In this document: piece by piece, positions 1 to 11,400 of the stretch
How positions within the stretch are numbered: position 1 is the stretch's first letter
How the letters are laid out: each line of letters starts with the position of its first letter
Assembly (NCBI GenBank): GCA_905160935.1
Contig: CAJHZI010000430.1
Span: 802,630 to 866,629 of the forward strand
Reading direction: 5' to 3'
Source of the DNA: Enchytraeus crypticus
Taxonomy: Eukaryota > Annelida > Clitellata > Enchytraeida > Enchytraeidae
Length of the DNA stretch: 64,000 bases
Program-made: the position numbers and the translations under genes
Notes under the pieces: generated by a model
The model's input: only the letters and a program-made list of their open reading frames with translations
Told to the model about the DNA's origin: nothing
Databases searched by the model: none

Positions 1-54
<54 letters not shown>

Positions 55-97
55 GTAATAATAATAATAATAATAATAGCTAATAATAGTAATAGCT
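1..97. repeat. (ATA)n microsatellite
   Basis: Near-perfect trinucleotide ATA/TAA run with a few G interruptions at the window edge. It contains no coding content. Confidence 0.95.
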
Positions 98-119
98 CAG
101 ATAGCTAGTAATTAGTTTT

Positions 120-1560
120 CGGCGATTTTGGACCATAATTTTGTTCACCTGCTTGGATTTTATCCTCGCTATACTGCTATAGTAAAAATTAAAAGAACTA
201 ACTAATTGTGTTCACGTACTTTGCAGTTTGTCTGACGTAGCTAGTAATCTTTTGTAAATTATAAAAATAATTATAGCGTACAACGAAATAATTATACTAC
301 TAAGAATATTCCTTTTCTTTAATTCCCTTTATCTTTAGTCTGGTTTTCAGGATTTTGGAATTTACGTCATTTTGGACATATAATTTCTGCATATCGGCTT
401 GGATTTAGCTTGTTAGTATTCGATGTTGTCATGGACGACTGCAGCAGTGTAATTATTATTACGTTACGCTACTTTTTAAATTTCGATGGAATCTACGAAA
501 TGGGTAGTTTAAGCTTAGCAGATATTCCGACGATTTGGTATCTAATTGACACGTTGTTGCAGAGCCGTAATCAGCTGATGCTTGTTTACCTTTAATCGAT
601 TTAAAATTGTATCTATTAAATTGTTCTTTAATAATTTAAATTTATTCTTTAGGTTGATCATTCATGATGAAATACAGCACCGTTTTCTGAGTGTTCAAAA
701 TGTTTAGAAATTTTTTTATTTCTGTATTTCTTGATTAGTAGAGAGTGTACAATGTAATTAGCTGAGGAAGTTTCAGAAACAGATGCTTGTTTAAGTCCTA
801 ACAATATATCGTATGGATTCAAAGTGCTAAGTAGCATAATGAATAAACATTTTGCTTTATAATATTTTTCTGCTGCATTTTTACTGATATCCAGACAGAA
901 AAATTTTGTATTAATTGCATAATTTTTGGATGTTATACGGAGCTGACTGATCTGTAATATACACTCATCTACGTGCCAATCTGCACGTATTTTCTGTTGA
1001 TAAATCTGTGCAGCAAAATCTGATAGTCGTCAACTTGGCGAAAAATTAGGCTCATGATGTAGATTATAATGTCTTCATTTTATTTTTATAGTTTGTTAGA
1101 ATTGATGAAGCTGATAATTTGTAGTGAAATGATATCATAAGAGTATTATAAATCACTGAGTATCTGTGAAAATAAATCTATAAAAAGCTGAAAGTAGTTT
1201 AAATGATTTGTTTACTGGATCTGAAACCCTTAATGCGTCTCAAACTCTGCGTGATATAAAATTTAACTGCATTGCCTAACGTACTGCTTTTGACTTTGAC
1301 TAGTTTTCTGGATTCTGGTGGCTTAAATTTGGTTCAATAGTGCTCGATGTTGTATTGACAACAGTAGCACTTTAGGTGTTGTTTTAGCTTTACTAAATTG
1401 TACACAACTTGGATTTTGTGCCTCTGTGATAAAGAATGCACATAGTGAAGTCTCAAATGCTTGACCGTATGTATTCAAGATTCAATCATTCTACCACTGT
1501 TCCACAAGGCATTCCATACTGTTTGATCACAATAACTGCGATATTAATAATCGCATTCAA
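120..1560. repeat. Gene-free stretch with dispersed repeat fragments
   Basis: I see no exon here. Two pieces of one dispersed family can be recognised at about 335-470 and 1296-1395. They share a TTTTCAGGATTTTGG-like start and a later GTATTCGATGTTGTCATGG-like block. A third copy lies near 46750-46890 and a short piece near 51070. The element type is unknown; I found no terminal repeats or tail. Confidence 0.5.
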
Positions 1561-1586
1561 TCGAAAGCAGATATGACTCAAGACTC

Positions 1587-1700
1587 ACTTATATGTGGAC
1601 ATTAAGAGGAAAGCTGAAGACAACGAGAAGACTGCGTTATATACCATAGACCTGCCAGTAGGCAGTCCACTAAGAGAGAGAGAGAGAGAGAGAGAGAACT
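1587..1700 (+). mobile_element. LINE 3'-end fragment with (GA)n tail
   Basis: The stretch reads like the end of the LINE coding region (a Y-V-D-x-K-R-K-A-E-D-type peptide), then a conserved ACCATAGACCTGCCAGTAGG block and CACTAAGAGAGAGAG. The same block recurs at more than eight places in the window, always ending in a GA (or, reversed, TC) tract. This copy lies about 170 bp upstream of the LRRC59 start codon, so it is in the promoter or 5' UTR region. Confidence 0.75.
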
Positions 1701-1867
1701 GCAATATACTAATTTACTGGCTTCATAGTTCTGTTAAATATCATTTATATTTCAGTTTTTTAGATTCTTTAACATTGTTTGTATATGGATTGATTACAGT
1801 TAAAACAATTAGGGTAGAGTGAATATATTTCTACATTAACAATCCAGCAGTCCGCAAGTCGCTAAAC

Positions 1868-4800
1868 ATGCAGAGTGATTCAGGAAAGTTGGGCAGTGGT
1901 CAGGCAAAGAAAGAAAATCTGAAGTCAAAGTTAGATGGAAACGAGCTAGACTTAAGCCTGAGTAGTCTGGAAGTTGTGCCCGTTAAAGAACTGGTTTGTA
2001 CAGCTGCTCTGCTTCCTTCTGAGTCTTACTTCGTTGGCTTCTGTTTTTTTGTCAAATCAAGCTCTATTTTCCTGTAGCCTGTTCAGGCTTGTACGTTGTG
2101 GTTTAGCTGGTATAATAAAAGCTAAATAAAACCCAATATTTATTTAATTTAAAAAATGAGAGCATTTATAGCAAACTGTCCGTTTTACATATAAAATATT
2201 ATTAATAAAATAACAAGAAATGACTGTAAAAGGTTATAAATATTGTAATTAGTGACTAAATTAATTCCGTTCAGTGAACACCATTTTTTTTGCACACATA
2301 TTGCATAGATATATAGCTGCTGCACAGTCATTGTTGAAATTGTTTTAAATGAGTAGTAGAGAGTTTTTATAGCCACTGCAGTAGATGTTTAACATGTGCA
2401 TTGAGCTCAGTTCCAAATAAACTCGGTAATAATAAATAACATTATGTGACGGTAGCTCGAGTAGGACAAATCCATCGTGAAGAGAAGCTTTGCGCTTGTG
2501 AACATTGACGTTAAGCACTAAAAAGTGCTAAATTTGTTCTGGATTGATAAAACATTACTTGTGTATAATATTGTATTACAATGTTGTCGCAATATTCTTG
2601 CCCTACTTTCTGCTTATAATCGGTTGTTAAATTTTTAGATGGAGTTCCTAATTGAATTAACGTATTGATTGATTGACTGACATTCAGGCAGCGATTCCTA
2701 AAGCAACCTCACTTGACTTGTCCTGTAACCTTCTGTTCACTCTCGGGGTGAGTTATTCTAGTGTAAAATAGTTGTTAGCTAAACTATTTGGAAAATTATT
2801 ATAGTAATTGGTGATTACAATAATTATATAATTACTAATTATATTAAATTATAATTAATTATTTTATTATTACTGGAATTTATGAAATTCATTCCTGATG
2901 ACCTATATTTGTTTTAGGATGATTTCCAATCAATGATGCACTATTAGGCATGGTTCCTGATGACCTATATTTGTTGTAGGATGATTTCCTGATGACCTAT
3001 ATTTGTTGTAGGATGATTTCCTGATGACCTATATTTGTTGTAGGATGATTTCCTGATGACCTATATTTGTTGCAGGATGATTTCCCATCACTCACTCACC
3101 TCGTTAAGCTGGACCTGAGCAAGAACAAGCTGCAGTCGCTGCCCGATAACTTTGGCAATCTGCAGCGCCTACAACACCTCGACCTCTACAACAACGCCCT
3201 CTCTCTGCTGCCACTAAGCTTTGCCCGGCTTAAGGCTCTCAAGTGGCTGGACCTGCGGGACAACCCGCTAGAGCCGTCCCTGGCACGACAGGCCGGAGAG
3301 TGCCTGAATGAGGCACAGTGCCGTGCCTGTGCCAAACAGGTGCATGCGGCAGAGGACTTTACTATATGTCTTGATTTATTGATTTTTCGTTATCATTATT
3401 ATTATTACTATTATTACTATTATTATTACTATTACTATTATTATTACTATTATTATTATAATTATTATTATTATTATTTGATTGTTGTTATTTTATTTTT
3501 TTATTAATAATATATTACCAGTGACATGTTAACAGGATCTTCTCGAACAAGATCTTGATTTGTAAAGTTTTAATCGAAGACAACTTTATTGTTATTCTCT
3601 CTGTCTCTCTATTAGTGCACTGCCCCCTGGCAGGTCCATGGTACATAACGCCTCCACTCTTCTCTGTCTTCCGCCTTCCTCTTCATGTCCACATACTAGT
3701 GGCTCTTTAAATCATCTAACATACCTAATCTCGGCCTGCCCCTGCCTCTTTTTCCTTCCATTCTACCTTCTATGACCTCTTTTAATAGACCGTCCCCCCT
3801 TAGAATGTGTCCTATCCATCTCTTCTTCCTATTTCTTAATACATTTATCAACTGTCTATCTGTGCCAACTCTCTCCAGGACTTCCTCATTTGTAAGTCCT
3901 GGAGAGAGTTGGCACAGATAGACAGTTGATAAATGTATTAAGAAATAGGAAGAAGAGATGTTTGATATTCTTAGCTATGTTAATAAGACTATTTATTGAT
4001 TTACTATAAGTTGGATTTATATATACTTTATTGACGTTCAATGTGCAATTTTAATTATATTGTTTATTTCGGCTGGTATCTTAATATTTTGATTTAACTT
4101 TATTTGATTTTTTTAATCTTTTATTTAATTAAAACAGCATTAATGTTAAATATAATTAATCATTAAAATCAATATAATATTAATATATTTAATATTGTAT
4201 TGATTTTTAGTTTAGATGAATTAATTCACCTGATAGTTTCACTGGTTAATTGATTGATATTTACGATTATGCTAATTAAAGTTAATTAATTATTGTAGAT
4301 TAATTGTTTATCTTTTGAGTGTAGCTCATAATAACTTGTTTATCTGTATAGTTTACTGTAGCTCAATGAAGTGTTGCTTGTGAATGACTGGTTCTGAATG
4401 TGTTCATTAATCGATCGATTGATTTATTGATTGATTGATCGATTGAGTCATGAATTGATTGATTCATGGATTGATTGATTGGTTGATTGATTAATGGATT
4501 GATTCATGGATTGATTGATCTATTGATTTATTGATTGGTTGATTTACTGACTGAGAATATGCGTGTAGCCGATTGTTGGAGAAGACTGCTTGACTTTTGA
4601 CTTGTTGATTGATTGATTTATTGATTGATTTGTTGTATGATTGATTGATAGATCGATTATTGATTTTGCATGAAGGTGGTAGAGTTTATGAAGAAATGGG
4701 AGTCAGAGGCAGAGAGAGTGAAACAAAAGAGATTGAAAGAAGAAAGAGGTGTGGCTTTTACAATCTGTCAATCAATTCTTTTATGATTATGAAGGACTTG

Positions 4801-6905
4801 TGGCTTACGTAATCAGTCAATCAATTCTTTAATCATTAAGATGGTGTGGTTTATACAATCAGTCAATCAATTGTTTAATTTTTAAGAAAGGGATGTGGCT
4901 TATATAATTAATCAGCCAACAAAATCTTTAAAGAAAGAAGTTTGGGTTTATATTTGGTCTATCAATTTATGGATTGTTTGCCTAATTCAGAAAAGCATGT
5001 TTAATTTCTAATTTCAAACGATTAACAACTGGCTGTCAACTAGATAGGGTATATATACCCTCTTTGATGACCTTGTGATTGTATGTATACTTGTATGTGT
5101 ATTTCAATAAACATAGTTCTCTCTCTCTCTCTCTCTCTCAATAGAAGTACACTGAGCTACAAGTAAATACAAAATGATTATAACAATTGTACGTAAATCA
5201 TACAATAGGTGCATAAAATTGAAACAAATATAATGCATGATGCAATTAACTAAAACAAGCCCAATACTATTCAATCGGTCCCTATGAGAGCATTGCTCTA
5301 TTTAGCAATATCTAATTAATTGATTGATCACTTGATTGATTTGACTGTAGAGAGAGAGGCAGCTGTTAAGAAGGAGGAGGAGCGAGAGAAACAGAGAGTG
5401 CAGCAGGAGAAGAAGGCAGAGAGAGAGAGACGAAAGAGAGAAAAAGAGATAGAGAGAGCGGAATCTGCTAACAGTGTTACCAGGTCATCGGAGAGCGAAA
5501 ACGGTAGCGCTGTTAGTAGTGCTACAGGTATGTCTGCTTGTCGCTCTCTTTCGACTTATTTTATGTTTTATTCTCTCTCTCCCTCTTCTCTTTCTCTCTC
5601 TGTCTCTGTGAGAAAGATCAAAATTGTTGATTCGGTCAATAAATAAATATACATCAAATAAGTTTTCTTGTAAAATATTTACTCAACTTTATTTATCAAT
5701 TTACTCAACTCAAATTGATGTCCAGAGTTCTAAGAATTGATCCAACTCTGTTAGTATAGTATTACTAGATATAGAACTCTCTTGAAGCCTGGCTGCGGTT
5801 CAGGCTATTTTTAGCTCCGGATGAGACTACAGTGTTGCAATGGATGAACTGTATGTACTTGATCACATCTTACCGACAGTATCTTACCGACATCGCCATT
5901 GGCTGGAGCCAGTGGCGTTGTCAGTAAGATATAAGACTGCGGATCAGTGTGTGCGGGTTCAAATCCTGGGCTCGCCTATCACTGACATCGCTTTCGAGTG
6001 AGGGAACTGACGTTAACATTAGCTTTACCAGCTTTTACATGAGACCCCCTGTTGTTGTTGTTGTGTGCCCACGTTCAGCTGAGTCAAAGAATTCCAAGAA
6101 GATTTCTAAGAAGAGATCGAGCGGTAAAGGTTCGATTGATTGATTCATTCATGTATTCATTCATTCATTCATTCATCGTAATTGTTTAAGGAAGAACATA
6201 CTGGTACAGGTTTGTTCATGCAAACCATAATAGGCTTTACTTATATTGTAGTGCTTTATGTTGATATACAGAGCTTCTCTATCTCTCTATATGCAGACTC
6301 TAAAAGTACAGAAGAAATTGTGTTTTTTGTCGTTCACAAATTATTTATTTGTATTTTATTTATTTATCAATTATGTATTTTATTTATCTGTATTTTTTAC
6401 CAACGTCAGAAAGGGCATTTGGTTGGTGAGCGCCTTGGCTTCAGAAATTGCTAAAAAAATTAAACAAATGGAAAAGTCTCAAATAGGGGAATGGCTGTTG
6501 GTGTGGTGTAGGACAGAGAGGATTTGAGACAGTCTATCCCGACCCTGGTTAAACTGGGATTCAAGGGAGGATGACGATGATGATGATGATGATGACGACG
6601 ACGACGATGATGATGATGATGATGATGATTATGATGACGATGATGATGTATTTTTGTCACCAGGTGGCTGCCTGTCGTGGTGTTTCGATGCCCTGGTCAT
6701 GGTAGCACTGTTCGTGGCGGGTGTTTTGATGACGGTAGCTCTGTACTGCTACGTGAAGCCTGACTCCACAGAGTGCGCCACTCTACACGATCAGTACTGG
6801 CCGCAGACTGTGAGCCTAGTCAGGACACAGTTAGATCAAGCGTGGGCTCTTACCTCTCTAGCGTACAGTAGAACTCTCGAGATGATTGGTCAGAAATCTG
6901 ATTGA
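1868..6905 (+). CDS. LRRC59: LRRC59, leucine-rich repeat ER membrane protein (7 exons)
   Basis: LRRC59 proteins are tail-anchored in the ER and nuclear envelope, bind ribosomes and aid nuclear import of cargo such as FGF1; that role is taken from the family. Coding exons are 1868-1993, 2688-2747, 3076-3339, 4676-4748, 5351-5527, 6079-6123 and 6664-6905. All junctions are GT-AG, phases agree, and the total is 328 aa (human about 307). The first exon carries [20 protein letters not shown], close to the human N terminus. Exons 2-3 hold the LRRs ([33 protein letters not shown]) and a C-x2-C-like CRACAKQ end. Exons 4-5 encode a charged K/E/R coiled coil. Exon 7 encodes a transmembrane helix ([20 protein letters not shown]) followed by about 60 lumenal residues. 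Intron 5 holds a SINE, intron 3 a LINE fold-back. Tandem repeats duplicate the exon 3 acceptor and the exon 4 donor. Confidence 0.93.
2449..2522 (+). repeat. Dispersed short repeat (TGACGGTAGCTCGAG family)
   Basis: Begins TGACGGTAGCTCGAGT and ends near TTGACGTTAAGCAC. Related copies are at 16228-16322 (reverse), 27695-27775, 27860-27895 and 28046-28112. The unit is roughly 75 bp and may be the body of a short retroposon. I see no clear tRNA-like promoter in it. Confidence 0.6.
2897..3075 (+). repeat. Tandem copies of LRRC59 exon 3 splice acceptor
   Basis: A 32-bp unit, roughly GATGATTTCCTGATGACC then TATATTTGTTGTAG, repeats so that AG/GATGATTTC acceptor copies fall after 2917, 2979, 3011, 3043 and 3075. 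The last, with TTGCAG, is the one that fits the protein. The 32-bp spacing is not a multiple of three, so using an upstream copy would shift the frame. Confidence 0.85.
3378..3510. repeat. (TAT)n microsatellite in LRRC59 intron 3
   Basis: AT-rich trinucleotide run with C interruptions, just downstream of the exon 3 donor. Confidence 0.9.
3594..3960 (-). mobile_element. LINE 3' end with 66-bp fold-back
   Basis: The reverse strand reads through W-I-G-H-I-L-R-G-D, a G-K-R-G-R-G-R-P-R stretch and the common 3' block, and ends in the GA tail seen here as CTCTCT. At the 5' side of the element, 3817-3882 and 3895-3960 form an apparently perfect 66-bp inverted repeat with a 12-bp spacer. The inverted part encodes [13 protein letters not shown]. 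This is the sort of inverted 5' end that LINE integration is known to leave. It sits in LRRC59 intron 3. Confidence 0.8.
3961..4675. repeat. AT-rich intron with (TTGA)n tracts
   Basis: Remainder of LRRC59 intron 3. Degenerate ATTGATTG tetranucleotide tracts run from about 4405 to 4660. I see no other feature. Confidence 0.8.
4741..4975 (+). repeat. Tandem copies of LRRC59 exon 4 donor region
   Basis: Four to five degenerate units of about 55-60 bp follow the exon end. Each starts like AAGAAAG-GTGTGGCTT and then has a CAATCAGTCAATCAATT block. The first unit contains the true donor after 4748. Later units keep a purine-rich pseudo exon end before a TGTGG core, with or without a usable GT. Confidence 0.7.
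5877..6045 (+). mobile_element. tRNA-derived SINE, family A
   Basis: The head CTGGAGCCAGTGGCG-TGTC-GTAAGAT resembles a Pol III A box and GGGTTCAAATCC a B box. The body then reads GTCACTGACATCGC, GAGTGAGG and TGACGTTAAC and ends ACCAGCTTTT. The first 24 bases are also present inverted just upstream (5881-5904), making a small head-to-head palindrome. Other copies: 13037-13137 and 17189-17319 (reverse), 20745-20885, 24711-24856, 42927-43004 (head only), 44471-44610, 49573-49716. This copy ends about 35 bp before LRRC59 exon 6. Confidence 0.85.
6568..6650. repeat. (GATGAT)n microsatellite
   Basis: GAT/GAC trinucleotide run just before the acceptor of LRRC59 exon 7. Confidence 0.9.
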
Positions 6906-7250
6906 TTGATTGATTGATCGATTGACTGATTGATTGACTGATTGATTGATTGACTGATTGATCGATTGATCAGTTGTTTGCCTGAATTATTGATTGATTA
7001 ATTAAATATTTCTGAAAGATGTCCAGGTAGTAGGTGCACTTTGTTTGACTGCTAAACTGAGTGGTTGATTTATTGTTTAATGACAGGTATGTTGATAATT
7101 ATTTTATTGATTGAACGTCGATACGTATTACGTTGTGTGAACCATTGAATAACGTATTGATAGCTTACCGGATGAGTTGTCAGTTTGACTGATTGATTGA
7201 TTGATTTATGGATTGATTGATTGATCGATTGATTATTCACTTGTCGTGAT
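6900..7250. repeat. (TTGA)n tracts at and beyond the LRRC59 stop
   Basis: The stop codon of LRRC59 lies inside an ATTGATTGATTG tract, and similar tracts recur up to about 7235. Confidence 0.8.
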
Positions 7251-7359
7251 GAATTTAATTTGTTTTAATTAGCGTTGTAACTGTAGTATTTATGTGATTG
7301 ACTTGGGTTGATTGTGAGATGCAGGATAATGTTCCATCAACAAGTACTGCCAACACATG

Positions 7360-7660
7360 TTAGTATACGTGTAATTGTACGTGTAATCAATCTGATTACA
7401 CGTGTAATCAAATCTGAGTACACGTGTAATAAATTGTGATTACACATGTAATCAATTGTGTAATCACATGTTATTACATATGATTACACATGTAATCAAT
7501 TGTGTAATCACATGTTATTACATATGATTACACGTGTAATCACATGTGGTTACACATGCGATTACACTTGTAATCAATTGTGTAATCACATGTGTAACCA
7601 CATGTGATTACACGTGTAATCAATTGTGTAATCACATGTGTAACCACATGTGATTACTTG
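7360..7660. repeat. Palindromic GATTACACGTGTAATC array
   Basis: About 300 bp built from variants of the 16-bp palindrome GATTACACGTGTAATC and the spacer CAATTGTGTAATCACATG, itself mostly palindromic. Many units keep a central CACGTG or CACATG. It lies between the convergent LRRC59 and neurexin genes. Confidence 0.85.
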
Positions 7661-8450
7661 TGCCCTTTCATGTCAATACATCTTAACACTTAATACGTCA
7701 ATGCATGTATCTTGTTTTATTCTATGTGCATCATATACAGTGATTTTATGCCAGGCATTACTTATAACACGTGCAGTTGTACCTGTTTAATGTAGCATAT
7801 TATGTAAGACTTTTGTTTAATGTCTACTTTAGCATCCTTCTTTACTTATTTCGCACCCTCGTTTGCCTAATGTTAAGTAAAGTGTAGTCGTAAAAAAGAG
7901 GTGTGAAAGTTATTTCTTTAAAATGGTTATTTCCTAGCTGTGTAATCAAACAGTTTTTACAATATCAATTTTTTTAATGAACTTCGGAATGGTATGACAG
8001 TTTTGTCCGTTCTTCTCGTAGACTTCAAAATCCATCTTGCTATCTTATCCTGCTAGAAGTAATAAATTTGTAATAATTATAAGATAGAAAGATAGAAAGC
8101 TCCGAAATTACGATTTACAGTTTAACTCTTGGACTCCAATTGAATTCCTTGTTCAAGCTCGCAATCTAATACTGACCCTCTTCCCGAACGAAATTCTAAG
8201 TTCTTATTGATTAATTTATAGATTAAGATGCTATTTTTGCAGGTTATTTGTTGTTTGAAACAACGATTGATTGATTGATTGATTAATAGGTTAATTATTT
8301 TTCATTGATGCAGTAATGTGATGTTTGATGTATTGTTTGTCCTATTGATTTATTGATTGATGCGTTACACGTAGATTAATGTCATTAATCAATATTTAAT
8401 TAATCTATTGAGCTATAACTCAGATGAAGAATACATTAAAACTCAACCAA
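7661..8450. other. Intergenic region between convergent genes
   Basis: AT-rich 3' flanks of LRRC59 and neurexin with short TTGATTGA tracts at 8265 and 8345. I see no coding or RNA feature. 3' UTRs of both genes presumably lie here. Confidence 0.5.
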
Positions 8451-11400
8451 TTACACGTACCATTCATTAACTTCCGACTTATGACTGGTCGGCAGTGCAA
8501 ACCTAGTTCTCTGATTGGTCGGATATTGCCCACTGTCTTGACCAATCAGAGGTGAGCTTCTCGAGTAGGCAGCAATTAGCGGAGTAGCTGAGGGCAGTGT
8601 CTCGCAGGCGGCGTAGGGATACTTGTAAACCCCCAGGGTGGAATTTCCCCTTACAGATTTTAAATTTGCTTCATCTCTGCCGGGTTTTCTCAGCCTAACC
8701 ACGGCTATCAGAGTGACAATGAGTAGGGCCATGGTGCCGCCTATGATGCAGGCTGTGAGGACGAGGTTAGTGGTCAGGGAGTTAAGCCTCGTCGTGTAGG
8801 GGTGTCGGGGTGGACTGGGCGGGGTGTGGAGGTCCCCAAGTGATCCATAGACCTCGTGGGGTGTGGGAGATGGAAAAGGTCGCTCTATGGTGGTATAGTT
8901 TCCTTTTTGCACGACGATCTCTCCTGCAGAATAAGGATCCACTGTAGAACTGGATGCTGGTTTTCTTTCTTCCTCAGATTTCAGCTGTTTGGCGATTCCG
9001 GTGTCGAAAATATTCGGCGACCTCGAGGTTAGCTGTTGATTAGAGGTCCGATCAAACGCAGCCACAGGTTTCGCCGTAGTGGTAGATTGGGGCTTCCTAG
9101 GTTGACGATCAGTTGATAAAGTGCTGTGAAATGACTGCTTCTTAATGTGCCCATTCTCTGAGAGAATCTCAGGGGTTTCTGTTGTTATTGTTGATCGCTT
9201 GGTGGTGTTTGGTAAAGAAACGTACTGGAAGTATTTAAAAGTTTGTCTCGAGGCTACTGATTGGTTGGGTGTGACGTTATGGCGTGACGTCATTGTTGTT
9301 GTTGTTGGTAGCGTTGTAGTTGAAGTGCTGACATCTGCTGAAACAAAGTCTTCATCGTCTGATATATCGTCGATCTTGACAAATTCTTGAAACCTTTAAG
9401 TAAAATTCAATTATAATTATTCAAGTTGATTTTTATTATTTAGATGACTCGTAACGGCATTACGCTGGATCCTAATCCAATCAAGTTATGTAAGGAATGT
9501 ACGAAAATCTCATTGAAAGGGAAAATGGATTACAAATATCGTCGTTAACAATTAATTTTAAGCTAAAAATTAGATGCTCATGGAAATCATTTTTAAGAAA
9601 AGGGTTGTCACAAATTATGTACGACATAATAAATTACAAAGACCGTATCCGAAACCTTTCTCTGTGGTATTTTGTGATACGAGAAAGTGAATGGCACAGT
9701 GTGGGAATAGCTACGGACAACATAAATTCTCCCTCTCAACCTCTATCTCTCTCTCTCTCTTAGTGTTCTGCCTACTGGCAGGCCTATGGTCTACAACGCC
9801 TCCACTTATCTGTCTTCCGTTTTTCCGTTTCCCTCTTCATGTCCACATGCGAGTTGATCTTTAAATCATCTAATGTGAAATACCATTATTCTTGGTGGAT
9901 TCTGCTTATGACGAGGTCGGCCCCAATGTCTTCCTCAGCTTTGACTAGCATTTACTGGGCAGGGGCGTCATTCCCTGAGAAAAAATCCTGTTTACCCAAT
10001 TACCAAAATATTACATAAATTAGCAGATGGTAAACTATAATATGGAGTATAAAAGTGATGAGATTATCTGGAGTAGAAGGCGATAATAGAAGTGAACCGT
10101 TACCTATTTTTAGAGCCGACCACTGCATGTATAAATGAATCCACTGCAATTCCAGAACCTTCTGTACAATCAATCTCCAAACACTCGCTTGGTGGCAGAG
10201 ACACCACTGATATAAAGTCATCGTCGGGATTGCCTGCTGACATCTGGCGAATCAAAATAAAACGATGTATGATATCTGCTGACATCTTTTGTGTAAAATA
10301 AATCCATGACAGTTGAATAGATTGAAGATACCTGGAGATCAACGAAACCAGGTTATTGTGACAGTGAATTTAAGATACTGACGATAAAGTAGAGACGAAA
10401 TAATTAAAGAAATTCGTTTAATAGTAATTTAATCAAATATAGAGATAGTAGCGCCAAAACTATGCATAAAGACTCTTAGTTCCTATTAATTTCTAATGAC
10501 AAACGAGCAAAAGAAAACCTTGCTTTGCGCAGGATTTTGATGTCCTTCATTTTCTATTATCACATCTTCACCAGTCAAATCAAAATGAGATGAAGACTTC
10601 CTGCAAACATTAATAAATAGTAACTAATTAATGTTATCATAATAAATGAATAAGTAATTATTACGTATTGCAATATTATCTAGTTAATTTTCCAAAGTAG
10701 AGAATATAGTGAGTGAGAGAGAGAGAGAGAGAGAGAGAGAAGGACAAAGAGACAGACAAAGTGATGGGCGATTGCTTTTCTAGTGAAATTCATAACAAGT
10801 GAACTGATTGCGACATTTATTTGTATTTATTTTCAATTCAATTGCAATTATTTATTTAATTTTAAATATAAATGATAAAAATGAATGCTGATAAGTGAAA
10901 AGCACTGACATTTGACAACTGATAATAAGTGATAAGCATTATATGAGTGATAATAAGTGATAAGTATGATATGAGTGATAATAAGTGATAAGCATTATAT
11001 GATTGTATAATAAGTGATAAGCACTGACATGAGACAGGTGGTAATAAGTGATAAACATTGGCACGAGATGACTGCTAAGCTATGATCAGCACTTATAAGC
11101 TCTGATAAGCTCTGCAATACTTTGATAAGCTCTGATAAGCTCAGATAAGCTCTCACATGAGATGGGGTCTGAGGGGTTTGATCTCGAGCTGTATGTCTCC
11201 ATAGACAGTCAGTCTATCATCTCCCTCTGCCGCCATCTCCAGCAGCCAATCATCGTTCAGTACCAATCCTAGCAATCAATCAATCAATCATCTCTAGCAA
11301 CCAATCATCGTTCAGTACCAAACCTAGCAATAAATCAATCAATCAATCATCTCTAGCAACCAATCATCGTTCAGCACCAATCCTAGCAATCAATCAATCG

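Noticed and set aside
5949-6143. Small ORFs inside SINE family A copies (also 44450-44656)
   Set aside because: They read through the SINE body; the LRRC59 part (6079-6123) is accounted for as an exon.
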